This document shows positions 1 to 11,819 of a stretch of 64,000 nt of DNA, in pieces. The stretch comes from Tamarix chinensis (Eukaryota > Streptophyta > Magnoliopsida > Caryophyllales > Tamaricaceae): contig CM060180.1 in the NCBI GenBank assembly GCA_030549775.1, forward strand, positions 86,131,172 through 86,195,171, read 5' to 3'. Made by a program: the position numbers and the translations under genes. The notes under the pieces were generated by a model. That model was not told the DNA's origin and searched no databases. It saw nothing but the letters and a program-made list of their open reading frames with translations. The stretch's first letter is position 1. Every line of letters starts with the position of its first letter.

Positions 1-831
1 ACAAAGGCTAACCATCTCATGCAAACCCTAGACTCCCCATGCATGTTTGGTCCATTCCCTTAATTTGTTCCCATTATTCCTCCTTTTGTCCTGCCATAGG
101 TCATAAGATATTTAGGTCATCCTTACCATTCTCTAGCCAACTCACTTTCCTCACTCTTTTTCATTTCTATCACAACCAAACCATACTATTTAGAGCTTCA
201 TATAATGCATGTCATGAGGGGTAATATTACATAAGTACATCCAAGTACAAGTAACAATACCTTATTACACATGTCATAAAATACATGCAACTTACCTTAG
301 CTCCATGCTTAGCAAGCTACACTACAAGAGCATAATCCATAATATATAAGGCACACACATAGCACATATTACACATACATTAGGCCTTAACTACATCCTT
401 ACCTAAAACGACACTAGGCTTGGAGCACGCTCCTACACCTCCTTACAGTTCAGACTTGGTTCACTTATAAGACGGAAATGCTAGGGTAATTTTCCCTCTT
501 ACCAACTTCATCATTATTTCCTACTTACCTTTATCATAGCCTAGTATTAGGGATATTAATAATAATAGTAGCTTTATTAGTAAAAATAGGGGCATTATTC
601 TTAAAATGGTTAACCATGCTATTATTAGTCAAAATAGGTTTATGTAGTTATATTGGTCAATGATAAGAAATTATTAACAATATTAATCATAATAAAGATA
701 ATAACTTTAATAATGATGATGATGATGATGATGATGATAGTAATAAAAATAGTAGTAAAGATAATGATAATAATAATAATAATGATAATAGTAATAATGA
801 TAATGATAATAATGATAAAAATATTAATACA

Positions 832-862
<31 letters not shown>

Positions 863-942
863 CTAGTAGTAGTAATAATAATAATAATACTAGTAATAAT
901 AAAAATAGTAATAATAATGATAATAACAACAACAACAACAAC

Positions 943-973
<31 letters not shown>

Positions 974-2610
974 GTTCAAATAATAATAACAATAATGCTA
1001 TTAATAATAATACTAGCAACGATAATGATAATGATAAAAATAATAGTAGTAGTAGTAATAATAATAGTAATAATAGTAATATTAATAATGATAATAATGA
1101 TGATGATTATGATGATAGTAACACTAATAAAATAAAATAATAATTACACTAATTATACTTAAGGGTTAGGAAGGTTAAGGCACAACCTGGTGGTGGTGGC
1201 AGCTAGGCGGCGACGGCGGTGGTAAAGGAAGTGGGGGTCAGAGAGGTCGCCTTTTGGGGATAGAAGAGGGAGAGTGAGAGGGTGCTAGTGGTGGTGGTGG
1301 ATTCCCTAGGTTGAGAGGGTTGGAGTGGTGGCGGTGGTGTAGTAAGGCGGCAGCACAGGTGGTGGTGGTTGTGGTGGCCGAAGGTGGTGGAGGAGGAGTA
1401 AGGATGAAAGAGAGGGAGAGAGGCAGAAAGGGAGAAAGGGAGAAAGGAAGGTATGGAAGGATTTTATGAGTGGATTGGTGGCAGGAGAGGTGGTGGTTGT
1501 GAAGGATAAGGTGGCATATGGTTGCGAGAGGGGCAGCGATGGGTGCAAAGTGGCAAGTCAAGCAGCTAGCTTTGCACGGTTAGGGTGGCTCGTGTAGAGG
1601 GAACTAGGGGTGGTGGTATGGTTCAATGGAGAGTAATGTAGGGAAGATTTTGGGAGGTGTTTTAGGCGACGGGGTTAGGCAACAACAGCAGGGATGAAAT
1701 TTGAAGCAACGGTGGCGCAAGGAGGTCAGATTTTCTAGGTAGGGAAAAAGGGACCGAATGGGATTGGTTAGGGGTATTTAAAGGCCATTGGAGGGAGGAT
1801 ATGACAAAGGGGGAAGAAGAAAAGGGGGAAGGTGAGGCAAAGCTCACCAACTGATGGTGGTAGGCCGGTATGAGCCTGCAAAATGGAAGCTACAGGTTTG
1901 GTTGGGAAGGAGAAAAGTTGAGGGAGGGGGCACGTGTGGGAGGAGGCATAGGACTGGTTGGGGCCAAAAAATGATAGGGAGAGAAGGGAGAGAGGTGGGC
2001 TAGCAGTACGATGGATGGGATGGTCGGTGACGTAGAGTTGTAGGCTTCGACATACAACGCGTGGGAGGGAGAAGGAGGAAGAAGGAGAGGGGTATCGGCC
2101 GGCCAATCTAGGGGAAAAAGAAAAGAAAGAAAAAGAAGAGGGAGCCAAGTGGGCGAGGAGGAGAGAAAAAAAGGGTGGCGGGCTGGGCCGCGTGAGGGAA
2201 AGAACAGAGGGAGAGGAGTTGGGCCACGAGAGGGGCTGGCCCAAACCAAGGAAGAAGGAAAAAAAAGGAGAAAGGAGGAAAAGAGAAAAGAAAAAGAAAA
2301 AGAAAAATAGGTTGGATGGGGTATTTAGAATATTTTGGTATTTTTAAATATTTCAAAATAATAAAATTCAGTAAAATAATAATTAAATTTATTTTTATAT
2401 TAATTTAAGATATTTTGGGTAATTTTTCCTAAATTATATTTTAATTAGCAAAATACCCTAATCTTCCCTCAATAAATTATTTATTATTGTCCTTTTATTT
2501 TTGTCTTAAATGCTCCCCTTATTTTAATAAAATAATATATTTAATTAATTTCCCTAATAAATTCCTATTTTAACATAATTTTTTAAGTTAGGGTTTTGGG
2601 ATATTTCAGT
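1..2610 (-). mobile_element. Right-hand part of a long LTR (family B), inserted in a gypsy 3' LTR
   Basis: This is the right part of a long LTR; its left end lies before the window. It follows the same order as the complete family-B LTR at 21515-25889: a CATGCAAACCCTA-type segment, a block with 'ttggagcacgctcctac', AAT/GAT microsatellite, a GC-rich purine-rich block (about 1180-2310), then an AT-rich tail ending GGATATTTCA at 2610. The LTR probably reads on the minus strand: the complement carries a TATA-like TTTAAATACCCC near 1770-1785, followed by a pyrimidine-rich leader. It splits the gypsy 3' LTR, which resumes at 2611. The expected 5-bp target duplication would be GTCTT (2611-2615); its partner is out of view. 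No coding capacity is claimed. Confidence 0.8.
690..1140. repeat. Degenerate trinucleotide microsatellite (AAT/GAT/AGT)
   Basis: About 450 bp of imperfect AAT, GAT, AGT and AAC triplets, including runs of GAT near 715-738 and AGT near 835-870. The equivalent position in the other family-B copies (23940-24310 and 46490-46990) is also filled with AAT-type triplets, so the block is a built-in part of the LTR and not a chance microsatellite. The long Ile/Met- or Leu-rich reading frames here come from the triplets and are not genes. Confidence 0.9.
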
Positions 2611-3065
2611 CTTAGTTTACCTTTCATAACCAAGTCTTAATCCAATTGGTCATAAACTAGCAAGATTAACTTAGTTAGTAGAATAATTAAACTAATACAC
2701 TGCATACCTATATCATACATTCAATCATCTACAATTACAAGTTATAAGATATTACAAAGTGTACATAAAATCTCAAAGCTAAGTAAAACCCTAACTATAC
2801 AATACATGCAATAATCATGTAACTAAGCTTTGTATCTTATAGCTTTATCTTCAATGCAACTTTATAACCCTTGTCTTGTCCTTGTCTTGTACACTATATA
2901 TATTTGGTGAATTATTATTCTTTTAAACATATATAATACCTACAAGAATCACTTATTAAAACAATATAAGCATTAGGATTTTCAAAAATAATTTGTACAA
3001 TCTCCAAGTATGATCATTCTTAACATGCTATAGAAGAAGAATGAGATTTAAATACTCATGCATCA
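2611..3065 (-). repeat. 3' LTR of the gypsy element, truncated
   Basis: It aligns with about 13726-14165 (for example 'agtttacctttca', 'aattaaacta', 'tacctacaagaatcac'). Its minus-strand start is TGATGCATGAGTATT at 3065. The missing part, equivalent to about 13411-13725, should lie left of the family-B LTR, outside the window. Confidence 0.85.
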
Positions 3066-3093
3066 TTCTCCTCTTGTAAAAGAGAATTTTCCC
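3066..3093 (-). other. Polypurine tract of the gypsy element
   Basis: On the minus strand, purine-rich sequence ending ACAAGAGGAGAA directly abuts the LTR start TGATGC at 3065. This is the position expected for the plus-strand primer of an LTR retrotransposon. Confidence 0.65.
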
Positions 3094-6000
3094 TCAATTT
3101 ATAATCACTATAATAATGATATAAATCATCAATATTGAAAGTTCTTGAAACTCCACCATAGGATTTAGGTACTTCCAATTCATAAGCACTATTCCGAAAA
3201 TTTCTTAAAATTGTAAATGTATGTCAGCTCTTAGAGTATTTTGTTTTTCTTAAGTTTGTAAGTATTTCTTTTCCTAAGTGTAACAAAACCAATTCTCTTG
3301 GTGAAAACAATTTGTGAATTCAATTTTTATTCGCTTAAGTTTTGTATTTAGCATTAGATTTCTCAATGTTGTTCTTAACTTACTCATGAAGTTTCTTTAA
3401 GAATTCAACTCTTTCTTTAGCATCATAGTTCTTAATATCACATTATTCTTTTTTTCCAACATATTAATAAGCAATTAAAGATTAAATCCATAGAAAACTT
3501 CAAACAAACTATTGATTTGAACTAGTAGGACTCCTATTATATGAAAATTCAGCATGTGTAAGTTTTATATTCCAATCTTTTGCACTATTGTTAACTAACT
3601 ATTTTGGTAAAGTTCCTAAGGTTTTATTAGTCCCTTTGGCTTTCCCATCCATTTAGGGATGATCGGATGTACTAAATAACAACTTAGTATCTAATATATG
3701 CCAAAGTGTTTTCTGAAATCCTCCATATGAGTTGTATCATCAATTTATTACAAGGAATAAAATGTGCCATTATAGAAAATATATTTACCACTACCATAAT
3801 AAAATCATGTACACCTTGTGTCATTGGGAACCCTAGGATAAAGTCCATACTAACCCCCTCCTATGGTTGACTAAGAACTGGTAAAGTAGTATACGAACTC
3901 TTATGGAAAAAAATCTTACTCTTTTAATAAGTCACACATCTCCTAATAATAGCTTATACTAATTTTATCATTCGTGACAAATAGAAATATTATTGTAATA
4001 TATCTATAGTTGTATACACACCAAAATGACCAGTTATACCCCCCATATACTTCTTTAACAAGTAAATCACATACATTAGATTAAGATATACACAATTTAT
4101 TAAGCTTGAAAAGAAAGACATATTTAAGTACATAATTACCACGACTATGATATTTTCTACATACATCATAAATATCAAAGAAATCTTCATCTTTTTCATA
4201 TGATTCTTTCAAAATTTCAAAACCTAATAGCTTAGATTTAAACATAACAAGTATCGAATATCTTTTCAATAGTGCATCTACCACCATGTTTTCTATACCA
4301 TCAAAATTCTTAACAAAAAACATGAAGGATTGTAAGAAACTAACCCATTTTACATGCTTCAGACAAATTTTATTTTATCCACAAAAATATTTCAAACTTT
4401 CAGGGTCAAAATGTAAAATAAATGGTTTAGGTCTTAATTAATGACTGCATATTTCTAGGCTTCTTATGATGGCATAGAGTTCTTTATCATACATAGAGTA
4501 ATTCAATTTCTCCCCATTTAATTTTTCACTAAAGAATGCAATGGCCATTTTTCTTATAAGATTACACTCATATCCCTACCCCACTAGCATCACATGTCAC
4601 TTCAAATAATTTATCATAGTTAGGTAAGGATAATACTGGTACATTACATAGCTTGTCCTTTAAAGTATTGAAGCCTTTAGTTGCATCATCTCCCCATTTG
4701 AATTTACATTTCTTTGTAAGATGAGTAATTGGCATGGCAATAGTTGAAAAGTCCTTGATGAATCTTCTATAAAAACTTTATAGCACATAGAAACTCCTCA
4801 CCTCTTTAATATCTTTAGAGGCCAATTTAGAATAACTTAAATCTTTGTGTGATATACTTTTATACCTTCCCTTCTTATAATATAACTAAGGAAAACAACA
4901 CTCAAAAGCATAAAGTCACATTTTTCTATGGAGTTTAGCTTCCCTTAGTTTATTAAATAATTACCTTGAATGACTAAGGTGATCGTGCTCATTTTTACTA
5001 TACATAAGCATATTGTATAAGTAAACCACAATGAATTTTCCAATAAAAGGATAAAGAATTTCATTCATTATTATCATAAATAAACTAGGTGTTGTACATA
5101 AACCAAAAGGCATCACAGTCTATTCATAAATATCATATTTCATATTAAATGTCATTTTCCATTCATCCCCTTCTCTTATCCTCATTCAATGATATCCACT
5201 CCTTAGATTAATTTTTTAGAATACTTGTAACCCACATAATTCATCTAACATGTCATATAATCTAAGTATAAGAAATCAATATTTGATGGTTATATTATTC
5301 ACAGCTCTAGAGTCAATATACATGCGCCACATACCTTCTATTTTTGGAACAAGTAATATAGGTACATGATATGGACTCATATCCGCTCTCACATATCCTT
5401 TTTCTATGATATATTGTAATTGTTTTTGTAATTATTTAGCTTCTTCTAGATTATATCTATATGCATGTAGCTTAGATAAAGTTACACCAAGCATTAATTC
5501 TATAGCATGTTGTATTTCTCTTTTAGGTGGTAATCCAGGCAATATGTCATCAAGAAATACATCATGATACTCATCAATATGCTCATTTAATCAAGGAATA
5601 CTATCATTTTTCTACCCTTATAGGGATTCTTTGATAATCAAAGTATAACAACTACCTTCTTCCTTTTTATATCCTATCATAGCCATTTCATGAAAAAATA
5701 AACTCTTTTTATTCTTGACTATGCTATCATTATCACATTTAAAAGGTTTAATTTTGTGCTTTTTCTTATCTTTCTCAATTAGATACTCATTAGTAATACC
5801 ATTATGAATAGCACATATATCATATTGTCATGGCCTATCTAATACGGTTTCACATGCATCTATAGGCACGATATCACATAGCACATCATCATGATAATTA
5901 CTAATTCGAATAAGATTAGGGTTCATTTGGTTATTTTAACTCCTTTATCTTTGTTGAGAAATTTAAGAGAATAAGATTTTATATGTGGTGTTGTATCTAA

Positions 6001-8192
6001 CCCCAACTCCTTCACCATCCTATGATTAGCCATATTTATATATGATCCACTATTAATGATAACTTGACAAACCATCTCTCTCATTCTTCCTTTGGTCTTT
6101 AATATCTTATCTCATTAATTGGGTTACTCATTAGCTTGAATTTTAATAACTCTTTGCAACACATAACAAGAATTTCCCTAATCCTCATATTCACTTTAAA
6201 TTACTTCATTCGACTTGAACTCGAGGTCTTCATTACAAGTCTCCATAGCTTTAGTTTCTTAAGAATTGGTTGGGAAATTCTCTATCAAAGTGTCCATATC
6301 CTCAACATTTAAAGTATTACCTTGCAGAGACCTAGTTGAACATGGCCTTTCCTTTCTCCTTATTGGTAGGCCCTTACTTCTTATCAATATTTGTGCACTT
6401 GAGGCACCCGAACCATACTTTGGACCTTGTGCATTTGAGTAGTACTTTTTAAAAGGATTATTTTGCTTGACATGAGGCTTATTAGACTTAATTTACTTTT
6501 CAAATATTAAAGATAACTTAATAATATCATAAATAAATTCATATAAATAAGTTTCAATTTATCTCAAATTATCATATTAAAGCCACCTAGAAATCTAGCA
6601 CCTACTTGTTCTTTTTTTCTCATGAATATCATATATAAGTGTTAATTTCTCAAAATCGCTAACATATTCTTCAATATTTATAATTCCTTTCTTAAGAGTA
6701 GTTAATTTAATATAATTTTCTTACTCATACTCCTTAAGTACAAACTTCTTTATCAAATATTTTGTAAGCTTATCCTAATACTTGATTTTAGATTTTCCTT
6801 CTCTTTCTCTAGTCCTTTTCAAATTATCATACAATACCCTAGAAAACTTTTAAAATTAAGAGTATATAGTTTACACTTTGGCACATCATGATAATCCTTA
6901 AATTCAAATATAGCATCTAATTCATGTACCCATTCAAAAAATAATTCAATGTCAAGTTTACCATCAAAATTAAGAACATCACATTTTATTCCTTTATCTT
7001 CTCTATGGTGATGTCTTGGTTGTTGGTCATAGAATGTTTGATTTCCTCCACTTCCTTGTGACTCTTCTTCAAATTCTACACATGATTATAGATCTCTTCC
7101 TTTTTTTGGAGTGATTTACCTTGCCGAACTTCCCATTTGATCTCTATGGAACTCCCTTTTGTATTGCACATTGTTGACCAAATTTTACTTAGCAAATTGT
7201 AACTCTATCATTTACAATTGAGTTTTGATGGCAAGAAGTTATCTTCATTGAGCATTGGTTTCATCTATATTATTTGAAAGATTTTGGCTTACTACAAAAA
7301 GAGATTTAAAATTATTCTCTTCCTTCATTGGTGTCAGCAAACACACTTTAACAATTTATTAGTACTTTTAGGATTTTGGTTAGGAAACCCAAATTAAATA
7401 TGGCTAGCTCTTAGCCTTTGGTTGGTTCTTACTAGATTTTTGGACTCAAATTGATTAATCACAATGCCAAAAATCAAATATATCATAAACATAAATTTAT
7501 TTTCACACCGAACACAATTCTTATTAAGTTCTTGATATAGAATTCAACACAACTAACTCTAAGTCACTTAATATAGAATTAATGTTTTTGATGTCATATC
7601 ATGTAATATGTATAAATCAAGATTAAACATTAATCAACATGAAATATATGTAGGAAACTCTCAAAACAACATATCCAAATTCTTTAGTACACATGGTTTA
7701 AGGTTTAATAAGTAGAAGGCACACAATTAACACAAATATTTCATGTTTCAACAATAATCAAGTCATAATTATTAGCTAATGGATAATCTATTTCCCCCGC
7801 CTAATTTGCTTACCATAGATAAGTAATTAAAAGGCATGATTTAGACTTAGTCAAGTGGAAGATCATGCAGAAAAAGTTTCATCAAGACAAATAAAACATA
7901 ATTTATCAACACACACAGTTTAGCTCCCTGTATCATTTGAAAAACTAGCATGCATCTATCTATCCTTGTACAATTTTTTCATTCTAACATTCAATAATTA
8001 TTTCAATATTATCATGCCTAATTGCATATCTTATCTCACAGTCAAATTTAGACAAGTACATATGCAAGTACAAACCACAAATAGTCAAGCACTTGATGGA
8101 CACATTCAATAGCTATGAAGAACAATCAATAACATGGTTGTGTTGCTGATCATGGTGCAATTGATGGTTTCAATGTGGAGGAAGGGATGTAC
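3066..8192 (-). pseudogene. Decayed gypsy gag-pol (gag, PR, RT, RNase H, IN)
   Basis: Reading the minus strand from 8192 down: a gag segment at about 7085-6830 (a Retrotrans_gag-like stretch with FEWVHELDAIFEFKDY); a protease remnant near 6095-5940 (VIINSGSYINMANHRMVKELGL); reverse transcriptase about 5400-4960, with IDSRA and VMPFG motifs; RNase H about 4550-4430 (FFSEKLNGEKLNYS, DKELYAI); the RNase H/integrase linker and zinc region about 4323-3990 (GHFG); and the integrase core about 3860-3500 (MDFILGFPMTQ, LTHAEFSYN). Stops and frameshifts interrupt every section, so it cannot give a polyprotein. The protease DSG motif reads NSG, and the RT FDDIL-type active site reads LYNML. Family assignment rests on motif order and is firm; the clade (chromovirus) is tentative. 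Confidence 0.85.
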
Positions 8193-8870
8193 TGTAACAC
8201 CCCCAAAATTCACTACTAAAAAATTTTGTTAATTAAAAGGAAGATTATCGGAAGCAGATAAATAAAACGTGAACTTTGGGAGTATTACCGCCACACTTAG
8301 TACCAAATCGGTTCACTCATACCGTTCTAGTACCAAGTGCTAAGGCTAAGAAAATAAAATACAATTCGAAAGACATTCAACATGCATAAATCAGAGTAAA
8401 TTGTAAGAACTTCAACATATTTAAATCAGAGTAGCGCATCAAATCGTTTTCAGGAATAAAATCCACCGATGGTGGTTAAAGTACCAACATAACATCAAAA
8501 CCAGGAAATTAAACGAAGAAGGAGGGAAAACCCTAACGATACCGGATAACTCCTTACTCTCTTTCTCGTAGCCCACTTGAGTAGCACCTGAAAATACCTG
8601 CAAGGGCACTACCCATTGAATAGGCAGGGGCCCCATAAAGGGAATCCCTTCAGTACTACGGTACTGAGTAACCCTTTAATACCACACTTAAAGACAGGCC
8701 CGCATACGGCACACAATGCAAGCCACACACATATAAATAATGAGAGATGCATAAATAACAATAACATACATAATACTTTATAAGTCACGATCGATACTTT
8801 GGGCCTTAAGCCATTATTCCATCATCATTCCATCAATATCATATTTTATATCCATGTGAGTGCGAGAACC

Positions 8871-9313
8871 CCACTATTATAGCCGGTGGACCGGAAGGTA
8901 TACACTCAGGGCAGAACGCCTCTGACCACTATTATTGCCGGTGGACCGGAAGATAAACACACAGGGCAGAACGCACCTGACCACTATTATTTGCCGGTGG
9001 ACCGGTCTGGCCCCGACTCACATGGTGTTCCACTATAAGTGATTAGTATTTTTCCATAATCTTATTCACATACATAACCGATTTTATTGAGCTCGGGACC
9101 CCCAATATTATTGTCGGTGGACCGGAATACAGATAACTCATCATCCAGAGCACAACACTCCTAGCCACTATTATAACCGGTGGACCGAGATATATAAGAA
9201 TCATCATCCAGGGCACAACTCTCCTGGCCACTATTATAACCGGTGGACCGGGATACATATAACTCATCATCCAGGGCACAACGCTCCTGGCCACTATTAT
9301 AACCGGTGGGCCG
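8871..9313. repeat. Seven copies of a CCACTATTAT...CCGGTGGACCGG hairpin motif
   Basis: Each copy reads CCACTATTAT, then 2-4 variable bases, then CCGGTGGACCGG or a close variant. CCGGT and ACCGG pair around a GG loop. Copies are about 45-70 bp apart, separated by 'cagggcacaac'-like text in the later ones. Related arrays occur at 22231-22545, 40167-40240, 44553-44830 and, inverted, at 48968-49610. They are therefore a standard part of these LTRs. The role is unknown. Confidence 0.85.
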
Positions 9314-10039
9314 GTACTCAATATCATAATCATCTGGGCCCGGCTCATTAATATTTCACTTCAATAATAGTATCTTTCCTTTCTTTAATCAGCACATCAA
9401 TCATATTTATTTGTCTCGAATGGGAGATCGATAACCCGGAACACAAAGGTACACCGGTCGTACCGGTGCATACCAGCTACTCAGTACCCTTCAACCATGA
9501 ACCCAAGGACGCAAATGTACCCTGGTCATACTGGTGCATAAAGCTAACTCAGTACCCTACCGACAAGGACACCTAATCCATAAGTATGCATACCCCCTAA
9601 CTAGGTCCGTAGAGCTAGAAAGAGTAAGATATAGGGCCTGGCTGGGGCACAAAGGCACACTAGCAAATACCAGAATAATCGTGGACTAAACCACGTCCTT
9701 AGGGTAGCGACCCCTAAGGAGTCACCATTCCCGATCTCGAGGTCTTTCACTTTAAGTAATAGCATCTTAATTAAGGTGATCACCAAAAGCACGATAATCA
9801 GATACTTATTCACTTTCAATCGTTCCGATATCATTAGTCATTTCTTATTCAGATGATTATCCAGGATATCACAAAGAGATCATTAAGGCCATACTAATTA
9901 TCAAATACTCTTACTTGGCTAATCAGCATTATTTGAATCATATTATAATGTTCCACAATCTCAAAGACATGTTAGGTGCAAATTACTCATTTTCCCTTTC
10001 CTTATATAATTGTTAAGTATCCATTCCTTACTCGCCAAA

Positions 10040-11170
10040 TTACCGTATTACCCTTTAGGTTACATAATTACCAAATTACCCCTTGTCCAATTTAGATTAC
10101 CAAGATTATCCCCTACACTTTTTAGATCACCATTCACCCCTCATAATTACTACACTTATCATATTTCCCATTTGGTTGGTTATATTACCAAGTCGCCCTT
10201 CTCCTTTATTAAAATTACAAAATTGCCCTTGAGTTGGATAAATTACTAAATCACCCTCCTTCATTATCATGATTACTAGTTTGCCCCTTTAGTTGGTTAA
10301 ATAATTATCACTTTACCCTTTAATCGGCTAAATTACCAAATTGCCCCTTCACTTGGATAAATTACCAAATTGCCCTTCTCCTTTATTATAATTACCAGTT
10401 TACCTCTCTCAATTATTTTAACTGTCATTTACCCTTTTCAATTATCATAAATTCCAAATTAACCTTCCTCATAATTAATTTACCCTTCTTCATAATTATA
10501 ATTACCAATTTTACCCTTCTCCATATTTAAAATTACCATAATGCCCTTTAATTGGTTAATTTACCAAATTACCCTTCTGTAGCATCATACTTATCCAATT
10601 GCCCTTCTACAATCATAATTTTAATTTCTAAATTATCTTTTGTCGTTATCATAATTACCACGTTACCCCTTACTCCCAAGTTTACCATAATATCCTTTTA
10701 TTTACAAAATTACCATTTTACCCCTTACATCCAATTTTACCATAATTTCCTTTTATTTATGAAAACTACCACCATACATCTTTTACTTTACAAATTACTA
10801 TTTTACCCTTTCACATCCAAGATTACCATCTTTATCTTACCATACATAATTACCATTTTGCCCTTCTTTCCCAAATTACCATATTACCCCTTTACTTATA
10901 AATTACCACTTCACCATTCACTTATAGAATTTACCATATTACCCTTTGCTTATGAAATTACGATTTTGCCCCTTTACCTCCAAAATTACCATAGTGCCCT
11001 CCTTCATCCAAAATTACTATTTTACCCCTACTTCCAAAATTACCATTTTACCCTTCTTTCTCACAACTTACAATTTTATCCTTTACTTGTAAATTATCAT
11101 TTAACCATTTAATCATAAAATTTCCATATTATTCTTTTATCTCAAAAATTACCGAAATACCCTTTTCACT
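10040..11170. repeat. Quasi-periodic TTACCAAATTACCC-type array in the LTR
   Basis: Over about 1.1 kb the plus strand repeats variants of 'attaccaaattaccctt', with units of about 15-30 bp, highly degenerate and with no fixed period. The same kind of array fills 40915-42130 in the second family-A LTR. The 186-residue reading frame across it is an artefact of the repeat, not a gene. Confidence 0.8.
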
Positions 11171-11819
11171 TATAAAATTTCCACTCAACCCCTTTATTCA
11201 CCATTTTTATGAATTTACTAACACTACATAAAATAATGATATTAATACTTCATTTTTATCATCTAAGTCCACCAACTTGTCATTTTTCAACATAATACTC
11301 ATTAGCAACTACACACATTGATTTATATACCTCATAAGCATAATTACTAAAATACCCTTAAACAATAACATCATTCATGCATTAACAACATGGTACATCA
11401 TAAACAAGTATTTAACATTTCTATCCATATTCCAACTCCTTCTTTATTTAACATACCTACATATGGCACAAAAGTTATCATGTTTTTTTCTTTTTAACAA
11501 ATAATATAAGAAACCATAAACATATCATGCTAAGCATACAAAACATGCATAAAATCATACTAAACCCTAAATGTGCTAGCATGCGTTTTTCCATATATTT
11601 AAGGGAGAATTAACGGTTACCTTAATCCCGCAAAATATCAAATCTTACCAAGCATAATTAGCAACTCAACACCTAAAAATAATATCCATCATTATTGTTA
11701 GAAATAAGAAGTTAAAAAGGATAAAACTTTATAAAATTTAATTAGTAAAACACTTAACATAAAATACTATTATACCTTAAAAATTAGCTAAATGATTTCC
11801 AAAATCAAGGGGGAGCTCA

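Noticed and set aside
653..1135. 160-codon Ile/Met-rich and 110-codon Leu-rich frames
   Set aside because: Translations of a trinucleotide microsatellite.
10552..11112. 186-codon plus-strand frame
   Set aside because: Translation of the TTACC-type array; Tyr/Leu/Pro-rich with no motif.
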